Of a stretch of 32,688 nucleotides of DNA, positions 1 through 7,874 are shown in pieces; positions within the stretch are counted from its first letter, which is position 1; every line of letters starts with the position of its first letter. The stretch is from an uncultured Alphaproteobacteria bacterium (GTDB lineage: Bacteria; Pseudomonadota; Alphaproteobacteria; Methylaequorales; Methylaequoraceae), in contig CABZFH010000011.1 of the NCBI GenBank assembly GCA_902524895.1, positions 1 through 32,688 on the forward strand, given 5' to 3'. Below the pieces are notes generated by a model. It saw nothing but the letters and a program-made list of their open reading frames with translations. It was not told the origin of the DNA and did no database searches. The position numbers were made by a program, and so were the translations under genes.

Positions 1-442
1 AAAGGTTTTTAAAAATAATTTTTGGGTTGATGTCTCGGAGGAAACTATAAAAAAAACAAGTCTTAACAACTTAAGATCAGGATCTAAAATTAATTTAGAA
101 AAATCACTTAAAGTAGGTGACGAAATTGGTGGACATTTAGTTTTTGGTCATGTTGACGGAGTTTCAATTTTGAAAAAAATCGAGAAACTTGAAAGTGCCT
201 TTGTTTTAACTGTAAAGCTTAAAAAGAATTTGATAAAGTATATGGCTCCTAAGTGTTCAATTACAATTGATGGCATTTCTTTAACTGTTAATGAAGTAAA
301 AAAAAATGTTATTAAAATAAGTATCATTCCCTATACATGGGCTAATACATCTCTTAAAAATATTAAAGTTGGTGACCTTCTCAATACTGAAATTGATATG
401 ATTGCCAGATATACATTTAGAGCATTAGAGGGAAAGATTTAA
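1..442 (+). CDS. ribE: Riboflavin synthase alpha chain (partial, N-terminus missing)
   Basis: Riboflavin synthase dismutates two 6,7-dimethyl-8-ribityllumazine molecules to riboflavin, the last step of the pathway. The reading frame is open from base 2, and about 146 residues are visible. They match the family from the end of the first beta-barrel (EETIKKTSLNNLRSG, then DEIGGHLVFGHVDG) through the second barrel (SITIDGISLTVNEV near the middle). Roughly the first 50 residues lie upstream of the window, so an internal ATG near base 170 is not the true start. The stop overlaps the next start as TAATG, which implies translational coupling with the ribB-type gene. The assignment is secure from the repeated-barrel motifs and from the neighbouring ribB and ribH genes. 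Confidence 0.93.
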   Translation, partial: KVFKNNFWVDVSEETIKKTSLNNLRSGSKINLEKSLKVGDEIGGHLVFGHVDGVSILKKIEKLESAFVLTVKLKKNLIKYMAPKCSITIDGISLTVNEVKKNVIKISIIPYTWANTSLKNIKVGDLLNTEIDMIARYTFRALEGKI

Positions 443-1521
443 TGTCTTTTTTTTTTTCACCCATCGAAGAAATATTAAAAGATCTCTCTCAAGGAAGAAT
501 GGTTGTTATTGTTGATGATGAAAATAGAGAAAATGAGGGTGATCTAATTTTTAGTGCTGATAAAGTAACAGCAGAAAAAATTAATTTTATGGCTAAATAC
601 GCTAGAGGTCTAATTTGCCTTGCATTAAGTAAACAAAGAGCAGACAAACTAAATTTAAAACTTATGTCTGAGAGTAATTTAAGTCGTCACAAAACAGCAT
701 TTACAGTCTCAATCGAAGCAAGAAAAGGTGTTACAACAGGTATAAGCGCAATGGATAGAGCTAAAACTATAGAAGTTGCTGTATCTGAAAAGTCTTCATC
801 TGAGGATTTAGTTTCACCTGGACATATTTTTCCTTTGGTGTCTAAAGAAGGTGGAGTTTTAGTAAGGGCAGGTCACACAGAAGCTGCGGTCGACTTAGCA
901 AGACTTTCTGGTAGAAAATCTGGTGGGGTTATTTGTGAAATTATGAATGATGACGGTTCTATGGCAAGGTTAAAAGATTTAAAAAAATTTTGTATAAAAC
1001 ATGAATTGAAAATATCTTCCATAAAAGACTTGATTGAATATAGAATACGTAAAGAGAATTTCGTTGAATGCATACAAAAAAAAAAGATTAATATAAAATC
1101 TTTTGGATTATTTAATTTACATGTTTTTTCAAATAAGATCGATGGGACACAACATTTAGCATTAATAAAAGGTAAAATTAACAAAAAAGACAATGTTCTA
1201 GTAAGAATGCACACTTTCAATATTTTCGAAGATTTTTTGGATTTAAAAAATAACAATGAGTTGGATAAATCTATGGAATTGATAAATAACAATGGTAAAG
1301 GAGTTATAGTTATTCTAAGAAATCCAAAAAAGGAAATTATGTCAGACAATAATAAAAGTTCTCAAAATGATAAAATGATTTTAAAAGAATATGGAATTGG
1401 TGCTCAAATATTAATAAAAATTGGCGTAAAAAATATTATTTTATTAACTAACAAAAATAAAAGTATCATAGGTATTGATGGTTTTGGTATTCGCATAAAA
1501 TATAATAAGAGGCTTGATTAA
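442..1521 (+). CDS. ribB: 3,4-dihydroxy-2-butanone 4-phosphate synthase with degenerate GTP cyclohydrolase II domain (RibBX type)
   Basis: The N-terminal half (about residues 1-203) is a complete RibB domain that makes the four-carbon precursor from ribulose 5-phosphate. It has [10 protein letters not shown] near residue 25, the [11 protein letters not shown] segment, and SPGHIFPL followed by [11 protein letters not shown]. The C-terminal half (about 205-359) aligns with GTP cyclohydrolase II (VLVRMHT, and YGIGAQIL...IIGIDGFGI), but the zinc-binding Cys cluster is absent: no cysteine occurs after residue 211, and the RGIGL-type catalytic stretch is gone. This matches the RibBX variant known in Proteobacteria, so GTP cyclohydrolase II activity must come from another gene. 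The gene overlaps ribE by one base. An 11-T run (447-457) falls in codons 2-6. Confidence 0.92.
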   Translation: MSFFFSPIEEILKDLSQGRMVVIVDDENRENEGDLIFSADKVTAEKINFMAKYARGLICLALSKQRADKLNLKLMSESNLSRHKTAFTVSIEARKGVTTGISAMDRAKTIEVAVSEKSSSEDLVSPGHIFPLVSKEGGVLVRAGHTEAAVDLARLSGRKSGGVICEIMNDDGSMARLKDLKKFCIKHELKISSIKDLIEYRIRKENFVECIQKKKINIKSFGLFNLHVFSNKIDGTQHLALIKGKINKKDNVLVRMHTFNIFEDFLDLKNNNELDKSMELINNNGKGVIVILRNPKKEIMSDNNKSSQNDKMILKEYGIGAQILIKIGVKNIILLTNKNKSIIGIDGFGIRIKYNKRLD

Positions 1522-1522
1522 A

Positions 1523-1936
1523 ATGAAAAATTTAAAAATTCTTGTGATCGAATCTAATTATTATGAAAGTATTTCCAGAAAATTATTTTTAGGTGCAAAA
1601 AATGTGATTAAACAAATGAAATCTGAATACAAAAAAATAACGGTCCCTGGAGCTTTAGAAATACCTGTAGTTTTGGAACGATACAAAAAAAAATTCGATG
1701 GATTTATAATTTTAGGTTGCGTGATTAGAGGAGAAACAACCCACTATGATTTAGTGCAAAAAATAGCAGCCTTTGAAATATATAAAATAGTTAATAGGAA
1801 TAAGCTTGCGCTTGGATTTGGGTTGTTAACAGTAGAAAATATTTTGCAAGCTAAAGAAAGAGCTGATATTAAAAAAAAAAATATAGGTGGGAATGCGGCT
1901 GATGTATGTTTCAAGATGATAAAACAACTTAAATGA
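1523..1936 (+). CDS. ribH: 6,7-dimethyl-8-ribityllumazine synthase
   Basis: RibH condenses the RibB product with 5-amino-6-ribitylaminouracil to form lumazine, the substrate of riboflavin synthase. It normally assembles as a hollow icosahedral or pentameric particle. Family motifs visible are VPGALEIP near residue 42 and GCVIRGETTHYDLV near residue 71, with the catalytic His. The LGFGLLTVEN segment also fits. A TTG start at 1514 is possible and would overlap ribB, but the purine-rich AAGAGG at 1508-1513 is correctly spaced only for the ATG at 1523, so I chose that. The usual NKG-AEAA ending is replaced by GGNAADVC, a small divergence. The gene is followed one base later by nusB, continuing the operon. 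Confidence 0.94.
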   Translation: MKNLKILVIESNYYESISRKLFLGAKNVIKQMKSEYKKITVPGALEIPVVLERYKKKFDGFIILGCVIRGETTHYDLVQKIAAFEIYKIVNRNKLALGFGLLTVENILQAKERADIKKKNIGGNAADVCFKMIKQLK

Positions 1937-1937
1937 A

Positions 1938-2402
1938 ATGAGAGAAAAAACTCACATTTCTTTAGCTAGATATTTATCAATTCAAGCAATGTATAAATAC
2001 ATTGAAACAGGGCAAAACCTAGAAGAAATTTTGTTTGAGTTTAATAGTTTTCATGTAAAAAATGTAATTTTTGATTTTGAAAATTCTTATGAAAAATCTG
2101 ATTTATATGTAGATAAAAATTATTTTAACTCATTAATTAAAACCTACCAAAATAAAAGGATAAAAATTGATAAACTGATTGAATCGAACCTTAAGGATGA
2201 CTGGACAATTATACGTTTGCCAAAGGTAGTACAAGCAATTATTAAAATTGCCGTTGCAGAAATGTTAGAATCTCCAAAATTATCAATTAAAATTATAGCT
2301 AGTGAGTACATAATATTAACTGAATCTTTTTTTTCCAAAAATGAAAGCTCGTTTGTAAATGGCTTAATTCAAAGTATATATGATCAGTTGAATAGAAAAT
2401 AA
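1938..2402 (+). CDS. nusB: Transcription antitermination factor NusB
   Basis: NusB binds boxA RNA with S10 (NusE) and supports rRNA antitermination and 30S maturation. The protein is all-helical and of normal length (154 residues). The N-terminal ARYLSIQAMYKY corresponds to the boxA-binding helix motif ARxxAxQxLY. The C-terminal FVNGLIQSIYDQL corresponds to the FVNGVLD signature, and RLPKVVQAIIKIAVAEML matches the helix that precedes it. Its position immediately after ribH, one base beyond the ribH stop, is a common bacterial arrangement. Sequence identity in the middle is low, so motif ends plus context carry the assignment. Confidence 0.92.
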   Translation: MREKTHISLARYLSIQAMYKYIETGQNLEEILFEFNSFHVKNVIFDFENSYEKSDLYVDKNYFNSLIKTYQNKRIKIDKLIESNLKDDWTIIRLPKVVQAIIKIAVAEMLESPKLSIKIIASEYIILTESFFSKNESSFVNGLIQSIYDQLNRK

Positions 2403-2403
2403 G

Positions 2404-3384
2404 ATGAACAAAGAACAATTTTTCATTCATAAATATTTTTCAAAACTTTCTTTGAATAAACAATCTTTGAATCTAAAAAATGACGCAGCAGAAGTTGATT
2501 TTGGAAGAAATAAAATAGTTATCTCAACTGATATGATGATAGAAAAAATTCATTTTTTTAAGAATGATCCACCTGAATTATTAGCAAGAAAACTGATAAG
2601 AATAAACATCTCAGATCTTGCAGCAATGGGTGCTAAACCTTATGGTTATACTCTCAATCTAGCCATCCCGCATAGAAATGCCTCGCAATGGATTAAAAAG
2701 TTTATTTCTGGACTAGAGAAGGAACAAAAGAATTATGGATTAAAACTTTTTGGTGGTGATTTATCAAAATCAGAAAAAATATTTATGTCTATAACAATTT
2801 TTGGAAAAGTTTCCAAGGGAATTCATTTAATGACTTCTGCAAAAAAGAAATCTGACATTTATGTTTCAGGTAATATTGGAGATGCTGTATTTGGTTATCT
2901 TTGTGAAAATGACAAAAAATATAATTTCATTAAAAACAAAATAAGTATAAGTTCATTAAAAAAATTAAAGCAAAGATATTTCTTGCCAAAGCCAAACTTA
3001 GAGCTAAGTCAAGCATTAGTCGGGTATGCGGATGCTTGCACAGATATTTCAGATGGCTTAATTTCTGATTTAAAAAAAATTTTACATTTTTCAAATTTGG
3101 GGGCTGATATCTATTTATCAAAAATTCCAATTTCAGCAACTTTACAGTCAATCTATAAACTTTTTTCAGATAAAAAGAAATTCTGGGAATTAGTATTAAA
3201 TTGGGGTGAAGATTATGAATTAGTTTTTTCAATGTCATCAAAAAAGAAAAAGGTGTTTGAAAAAAACAAAACACATCATAAACTTTTTAAAGTTGGAAGT
3301 ATAAGAAATGATAGACAAATAAATATTTATGAGAAAGATTTAACAAAAATTAAACTTAATTTTTCAGGATTTAGTCATTTTTAA
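2404..3384 (+). CDS. thiL: Thiamine-monophosphate kinase
   Basis: ThiL phosphorylates thiamine monophosphate to thiamine diphosphate using ATP. The protein has 326 residues, normal for the family, and shows the AIR-synthase-like fold motifs in order: STDMMIEKIHF near residue 40, RINISDLAAMGAKP near 67, FGGDLS near 118, TDISDGL near 213 and GEDYELVF near 268. The first metal-binding motif, usually GDDAA, reads KNDAAEV here, an Asp-to-Asn change at the first Asp. The start lies one base after the nusB stop, so the gene is the last member of the ribE-ribB-ribH-nusB-thiL operon. A 64-bp gap with its own promoter separates it from hppA. Confidence 0.94.
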   Translation: MNKEQFFIHKYFSKLSLNKQSLNLKNDAAEVDFGRNKIVISTDMMIEKIHFFKNDPPELLARKLIRINISDLAAMGAKPYGYTLNLAIPHRNASQWIKKFISGLEKEQKNYGLKLFGGDLSKSEKIFMSITIFGKVSKGIHLMTSAKKKSDIYVSGNIGDAVFGYLCENDKKYNFIKNKISISSLKKLKQRYFLPKPNLELSQALVGYADACTDISDGLISDLKKILHFSNLGADIYLSKIPISATLQSIYKLFSDKKKFWELVLNWGEDYELVFSMSSKKKKVFEKNKTHHKLFKVGSIRNDRQINIYEKDLTKIKLNFSGFSHF

Positions 3385-3391
3385 AGAAAGT

Positions 3392-3420
3392 TTGATATAA
3401 ATGATAATTTGTTATATAAA
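3392..3420 (+). promoter_or_regulatory. Predicted sigma70 promoter of hppA
   Basis: TTGATA at 3392-3397 and TATAAA at 3415-3420 are separated by exactly 17 bp, a near-consensus housekeeping promoter. It lies just after the thiL stop, and about 28 bp from its -10 box a GAGG (3441-3444) precedes the hppA ATG. This suggests hppA is transcribed independently of the riboflavin operon. Confidence 0.55.
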
Positions 3421-3448
3421 AATTCTGTAAATTTTTATTTGAGGTTCC

Positions 3449-5539
3449 ATGTCTTTAGAATTCTATTTAATACTAATCTGTTCAATTATTTCTCTGCTTT
3501 ACGGAGCCCTCGCATGTAAGACAATATTATCCGCTCCTGAAGGATCAGATAAGATGAAAGATATTGCAAAAGCAATTCAAGAGGGTGCTCAAGCTTATCT
3601 CAATAGACAATATGGAACAATCGCTGTAGTGGGTTTGATTATAGCTATAGCTTTATTTTATGGAATTAATAGTTTTGTATCTATAGGTTTCATTATCGGT
3701 GCTGTCTTGTCCGGTTTAGCAGGATACATTGGAATGTTTGTATCAGTTAGAGCAAATGTTAGAACTGCTGAAGCATCAAAAAGTGGTATTCAACCTGCTT
3801 TAGATATTTCTTTTAAATCGGGTGCTGTGACCGGATTTTTAGTGGTGGGTCTTGGTCTCTTAGGTTTGATCGGGTATTACATCTATCTTCATCTTTATTT
3901 CGGCCCAACTGGTGGTAGAAATATAATTGAACCGATGGTTGCATTAAGTTTTGGGGCATCTTTAATTTCTATTTTTGCTAGACTTGGTGGTGGTATTTTT
4001 ACTAAAGGAGCAGACGTAGGAGCGGATTTAGTAGGAAAGATTGAAGCTGGTATTCCTGAAGATGACCCGAGAAATCCTGCAGTTATAGCGGATAATGTTG
4101 GCGACAATGTTGGAGATTGTGCGGGAATGGCAGCTGATTTATTTGAAACATACGCGGTTACTATCGTGGGTTGTATGGCATTAGGTATGATAATGTTTTC
4201 TGATATTGATCAACAACTTTTGATGTTGTTTCCTTTATTAATTGCAGCGGTTTGTATAATTTCATCCTTAGTAGGAACATTCTACGTTAAATTAGGTGAA
4301 TCAGAAAATATTATGGGAGCCTTGTACAAAGGGTTAGTTGTGACTGGTGCTGTGTCAGTAATTTTGATTTTTGCTGTTACCTATTATCATATCGGTTTAG
4401 ACTATGTTATGAATGACAACACTTTATTTTTTCATTCATTTAATGGCTTAGACTTATTTATATGCTCAATGATCGGACTAGTTGTTACAGGTTTGTTAGT
4501 TTGGATTACGGAATTTTATACAAGCACTGAATATTTTCCAGTGAGATCTGTAGCAAAAGCATCAGAATCTGGTCATGCAACTAACATAATTCAAGGATTA
4601 GCTATATCAATGCAATCAACAGCTCTACCGACACTTGTTATAATATTTGGTATTGTTTTTTCATATATCTTTGCTGGTTTGTATGGAATTGCAGTTGCTG
4701 CTACAACTATGTTAGCACTTGCTGGTATGATTGTTGCCTTAGATGCATATGGTCCTGTTACGGATAATGCTGGAGGTATTGCTGAGATGTCAAATTTACC
4801 AGAAAATGTTAGAAAAACTACAGATGCTCTAGACGCAGTTGGAAACACAACTAAGGCAGTAACTAAAGGCTATGCTATAGGTTCTGCAGGTTTGGCATCA
4901 TTAGTTTTATTTGGTGCATATACCCAAGACCTTAAATATTATTTTCCATCTTTAGATGTAAACTTTTCTCTGGAAGATCCATACGTTGTCATTGGACTTT
5001 TTATTGGCGGTATGTTGCCTTATTTGTTTGGTTCAATGGGCATGACAGCGGTTGGAAAAACAGCTCAGAAAATAGTTAATGAAGTTAGAAGACAGTTTCG
5101 TGAAAACAAAGGAATTATGACTGGTAGAAGTAAACCAGAATACGGTAAAGCAGTTGACATATTAACCAAAGCTGCGATTAAAGAAATGATTACTCCTTCA
5201 ATGCTTCCGGTTTTAGCCCCGTTTGTAATTTATTTTGTAATACTCTTGATTGGTGGTCAAGAAGCAGCTTTCGTTACCTTAGGAGCAGCATTATTAGGAA
5301 CCATTGTTACTGGAATATTTGTTGCAATTTCAATGACATCTGGCGGTGGAGCTTGGGATAACGCTAAAAAGTATATTGAAGACGGTAATCATGGAGGAAA
5401 GAATTCTGAAGCACATAAATCTTCAATAACTGGAGATACAGTAGGCGATCCATATAAAGATACCTCTGGCCCTGCAATTAACCCAATGATTAAAATTATT
5501 AATATTGTATCAATATTGATGTTGGCTTTATTGTCTTGA
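3449..5539 (+). CDS. hppA: K+-independent proton-translocating pyrophosphatase
   Basis: This membrane pump couples PPi hydrolysis to H+ export across the inner membrane. It has 696 residues and about 16 hydrophobic spans, as expected. The substrate-binding motif [13 protein letters not shown], followed by [14 protein letters not shown], is intact, and the C-terminal [14 protein letters not shown] is present. In the cation-selectivity segment [10 protein letters not shown], the residue at position 469 is Lys. In this family Lys here marks the K+-independent class, whereas Ala marks the K+-dependent class. The SD-like GAGG lies 5 bp before the ATG. The gene ends 2 bp from the convergent bamE stop, and no terminator hairpin is visible between them. 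With the PPi-dependent phosphofructokinase at 14323-15501, it points to pyrophosphate as an energy currency. Confidence 0.97.
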   Translation: MSLEFYLILICSIISLLYGALACKTILSAPEGSDKMKDIAKAIQEGAQAYLNRQYGTIAVVGLIIAIALFYGINSFVSIGFIIGAVLSGLAGYIGMFVSVRANVRTAEASKSGIQPALDISFKSGAVTGFLVVGLGLLGLIGYYIYLHLYFGPTGGRNIIEPMVALSFGASLISIFARLGGGIFTKGADVGADLVGKIEAGIPEDDPRNPAVIADNVGDNVGDCAGMAADLFETYAVTIVGCMALGMIMFSDIDQQLLMLFPLLIAAVCIISSLVGTFYVKLGESENIMGALYKGLVVTGAVSVILIFAVTYYHIGLDYVMNDNTLFFHSFNGLDLFICSMIGLVVTGLLVWITEFYTSTEYFPVRSVAKASESGHATNIIQGLAISMQSTALPTLVIIFGIVFSYIFAGLYGIAVAATTMLALAGMIVALDAYGPVTDNAGGIAEMSNLPENVRKTTDALDAVGNTTKAVTKGYAIGSAGLASLVLFGAYTQDLKYYFPSLDVNFSLEDPYVVIGLFIGGMLPYLFGSMGMTAVGKTAQKIVNEVRRQFRENKGIMTGRSKPEYGKAVDILTKAAIKEMITPSMLPVLAPFVIYFVILLIGGQEAAFVTLGAALLGTIVTGIFVAISMTSGGGAWDNAKKYIEDGNHGGKNSEAHKSSITGDTVGDPYKDTSGPAINPMIKIINIVSILMLALLS

Positions 5540-5541
5540 GG

Positions 5542-6018
5542 TCAATCTGAAGCTCTTCCACTTCCTATTATAGGCCCACCTCTTCCCATTCCTGGAACGC
5601 CAATGTTTGAAATTAATTGTTCTAAAAGAGTGATTTTTCTTCCTGAGGTTACAGTGAAGTTTTTTGACATTTCTACTTGTTCCAAATCATTATCTTGATA
5701 AAGATTTACATTTTCAAGTATATTGTCTTTAGAAAATTTTAATTGTAGAACCTTATGGTCTAATACTTTAGGCTCCAGAAATGCAAATTTTTTCTTTACC
5801 GTAAAGACATAATATAATGAATTATCCCCTAAATCACCTTCAAATGAAGGAAAACCTAACATGTTCTTAACTAATTTTTTTTTATCTTTTCCAATCTTTA
5901 GAGTTGTCAAGACATTAGCATCAGGTAATTGGCCATTGACAACCTTAGTATTTACACAAGATATGTTAAGTGAAAGTATCAAAAAAATTAATATTAATTT
6001 AAAATGGTTAAATTTCAT
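5542..6018 (-). CDS. bamE: Outer-membrane assembly lipoprotein BamE (SmpA/OmlA)
   Basis: BamE is a small lipoprotein of the BAM complex, which inserts beta-barrel proteins in the outer membrane. From the ATG at 6018 the protein begins MKFNHFKLI and has a hydrophobic signal peptide ending in a lipobox, LNISC, with the acylated Cys at residue 21. Downstream, LKIGKDKKKLVKNMLGFPSFEG is the SmpA/OmlA fold signature, in which a turn follows helix 1 and precedes a conserved GxP. The C-terminus is Gly/Pro rich (GMGRGGPIIG), as in alphaproteobacterial relatives. An upstream ATG at 6057 would put 13 hydrophobic residues before the signal and overlap the divergent gene, so it is less likely. The gene faces hppA tail to tail and lies back to back with the cytochrome chaperone gene. 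Confidence 0.88.
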   Translation of the reverse strand: MKFNHFKLILIFLILSLNISCVNTKVVNGQLPDANVLTTLKIGKDKKKLVKNMLGFPSFEGDLGDNSLYYVFTVKKKFAFLEPKVLDHKVLQLKFSKDNILENVNLYQDNDLEQVEMSKNFTVTSGRKITLLEQLISNIGVPGMGRGGPIIGSGRASD

Positions 6019-6025
6019 AAATAAA

Positions 6026-6538
6026 ATGCAAAAAAAAAAACAAAACTCTTTAACCATTTATACTATAATTGCGGAACAATCAAGAAAACCATATTTTTTT
6101 AGTAAACTTAAAATTTCCAATAATTTTGACGGTAGGTTAGAGATACTGTCACTAAACCTTATTATGATTCTATGGTCTTTAAAAAAAAATAATGAAGTAA
6201 ACTTATCTCAAGAATTGATGGACATTTTTTTTCAGGATTTAGATAATTCACTCAGAGAATTAGGGGTATCAGATTTATCAGTCGGAAAAAAAATAAAAAT
6301 TCTAGCTGAAAATTTTTTTGGAAGATTAAACTCATATACTTTAGGTTTTGAGAAATATTTAACAAAAGGAGAATTTTCAAAAATTAGAAGTTCTATCAGA
6401 AAAAATATTAGAGATTTGAGTGACGAGAAGATCCTAAATGAATTTCTTAAAAAGTATATTTTAACAAATATAAAATATTTTGGGAATTTAAAAAAACATC
6501 AAGTGCAAAATGCTGATTTTCAATTCAAATATATTTAA
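6026..6538 (+). CDS. Ubiquinol-cytochrome c chaperone (CBP3/UQCC1 family)
   Basis: Members assist assembly of the cytochrome bc1 complex, in mitochondria by binding newly made cytochrome b. The first recognisable segment, IYTIIAEQSRKPYFF, about 10 residues from the ATG at 6026, matches the family's LYxxIVxQAR-P start. FDGRLEILSLNLIMIL and FFQDLDNSLRELGVSDLSVGKKI follow in family order, then FFGRLNSYTLGFE. The neighbour on the other side is bamE, the normal alphaproteobacterial partner. The start codon is 7 bp from that of bamE. An upstream in-frame ATG at 5861 would extend through bamE on the opposite strand and is rejected. Eleven As (6030-6040) follow the start. The protein is strongly Lys/Asn rich and diverged. 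Confidence 0.8.
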   Translation: MQKKKQNSLTIYTIIAEQSRKPYFFSKLKISNNFDGRLEILSLNLIMILWSLKKNNEVNLSQELMDIFFQDLDNSLRELGVSDLSVGKKIKILAENFFGRLNSYTLGFEKYLTKGEFSKIRSSIRKNIRDLSDEKILNEFLKKYILTNIKYFGNLKKHQVQNADFQFKYI

Positions 6539-6602
6539 GAAAAAAAAAAATTAAAATTTATATTGTTATTATTTTAAGATTTTGTATAAGAAACTTTTAA
6601 CT

Positions 6603-6608
6603 TATAAA
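6603..6608 (+). promoter_or_regulatory. Possible -10 box of rpmF
   Basis: TATAAA at 6603-6608 lies 13 bp before the rpmF ATG. A weak TTTGTA at 6581-6586 with a 16-bp spacer could be the -35 box. Transcription would start a few bases before the ATG, and no Shine-Dalgarno is visible, so the transcript may have an extremely short leader. Confidence 0.35.
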
Positions 6609-6621
6609 ATGTGTTTGTATC

Positions 6622-6831
6622 ATGGCAGTACCTAAAAGAAAGACAACACCTTCTAGAAGAAACAAAAGAAGATCACATGATTCAATAGGGCCGTTGAATT
6701 TTTCTGAATGCAACAATTGTGGGGAACTGAAAATTAGTCATCATGTTTGTCCTTCATGTGGATTTTACGGACACGGAAACTCGAAAAAAGAAATCATCAA
6801 AAAAGATGAAGAAATCGAAGAAGAAGAGTGA
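6622..6831 (+). CDS. rpmF: 50S ribosomal protein L32, with acidic C-terminal tail
   Basis: L32 is a small 50S protein near the base of the central protuberance. The [20 protein letters not shown] start is the classical L32 N-terminus. CNNC (near residue 31) and CPSC (near 44) form the zinc-ribbon pair. After the second knuckle the protein continues to 69 residues, ending [10 protein letters not shown], an acidic tail not typical for a rRNA-binding protein of this size. The gene lies between the bc1 chaperone and plsX. In many bacteria rpmF precedes plsX, but there it follows the DUF177/YceD gene, which is absent here. Confidence 0.96.
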   Translation: MAVPKRKTTPSRRNKRRSHDSIGPLNFSECNNCGELKISHHVCPSCGFYGHGNSKKEIIKKDEEIEEEE

Positions 6832-6851
6832 TCTAAAAATAGGACAATAAT

Positions 6852-7865
6852 TTGAGTCAAATTAACTTAGCTGTAGATATTATGGGTGGCGATTTTGGCC
6901 CTAAAACTGTGATAAAAGCAGTAAGTGAGGCATCAAAACTTCATCCAAATGTAAATTTTCGATTATTTGGTGACAAGAAAAAAGCATTAGTAGAAATTGC
7001 TAAAACTGATTTATTAAAAAATTTTGAAATAATTCATACTTCAGAATATATCAAGTCTGATGACGAACCTGTTAATGCTCTAAGAAAATTAAAAAAATCT
7101 AGTCTTAGGCTTGCTGTTAATGATGTAGAAGAAAAAAAAAGTCATGGTCTTGTCTCCGCTGGCAACACAGGAGCATTAATGGCTATTTCTAAATTTGTTT
7201 TAAAAACCATTAATGGAATAAGCAGACCAGCAATCGCAGGAATCATGCCAACTTTGAAAGGTGAGATAGTCATTTTAGATCTTGGGGCTAACATTGATTG
7301 TACCGATGACAATTTAGTTCAATTTGCTTTAATGGGTGAGGTATTTTCAAAGTCATTGTTAGGTACAAAAACCCCTAGCATTGGAATTTTAAATGTTGGC
7401 TCTGAAGAAATAAAAGGAAATGCTGTTGTAAAACAAACTTTTGAAGAACTTGACAAGCTATCATCACATATTAATTTTCATGGTTTTATAGAGGGCAACG
7501 ATATCAACAAAGGAATAGTTGATGTTGTAGTAACTGATGGATTTTCTGGAAATATTGCCCTTAAAACCGCTGAGGGAGTAGCTGAATTAATTGTGCATTT
7601 TTTACAATGTTATTTCAAAAGTTCATTACTTGCGAAGTTAGGGTATATTCTTTCCAAACCCGCATTGAATAGATTTAAGGCTAGAATAGATCCAAGAAAG
7701 TATAATGGTGCAGTTTTACTTGGTTTGAATGGAATAGTTGTTAAAAGTCATGGAGGAGCTGATTCTTTTGGCTTTTCAAACGCAATATCTGCTGCTATAA
7801 GTTTAATTGAAAATAATTATAATTCAGAAATTAAAAAAAAGTTAGACTTTTTGTCCAATATTTAG
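6852..7865 (+). CDS. plsX: Phosphate acyltransferase PlsX
   Basis: PlsX makes acyl-phosphate from acyl-ACP for glycerolipid synthesis at the membrane. The N-terminus reads INLAVDIMGGDFGP, the family signature. SAGNTGALMA occurs near residue 100, DLGANIDC near 144 and VVVTDGFSGNIALKTAEGV near 225, in the usual order, and the length of 337 residues is normal. The start is TTG: an in-frame TAG lies at 6840-6842, the next ATG falls inside the conserved MGGDFGP motif, and AGGA at 6841-6844 sits 7 bp upstream of the TTG. This is therefore a well-supported non-ATG start. plsX leads into fabH after 9 bp. Confidence 0.95.
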   Translation: MSQINLAVDIMGGDFGPKTVIKAVSEASKLHPNVNFRLFGDKKKALVEIAKTDLLKNFEIIHTSEYIKSDDEPVNALRKLKKSSLRLAVNDVEEKKSHGLVSAGNTGALMAISKFVLKTINGISRPAIAGIMPTLKGEIVILDLGANIDCTDDNLVQFALMGEVFSKSLLGTKTPSIGILNVGSEEIKGNAVVKQTFEELDKLSSHINFHGFIEGNDINKGIVDVVVTDGFSGNIALKTAEGVAELIVHFLQCYFKSSLLAKLGYILSKPALNRFKARIDPRKYNGAVLLGLNGIVVKSHGGADSFGFSNAISAAISLIENNYNSEIKKKLDFLSNI

Positions 7866-7874
7866 AAAACAATT

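Noticed and set aside
873-1349. 158-codon minus-strand frame inside ribB
   Set aside because: Shadow of the well-supported ribB frame, with no start signal and T-rich composition.
1514-1522. TTG start for ribH
   Set aside because: The purine-rich site at 1508-1513 is spaced for the ATG at 1523 and the TTG start adds no conserved residues.
5861-6025. Upstream extension of the bc1 chaperone frame
   Set aside because: It would run across the bamE coding region, and the family N-terminus begins near the ATG at 6026.
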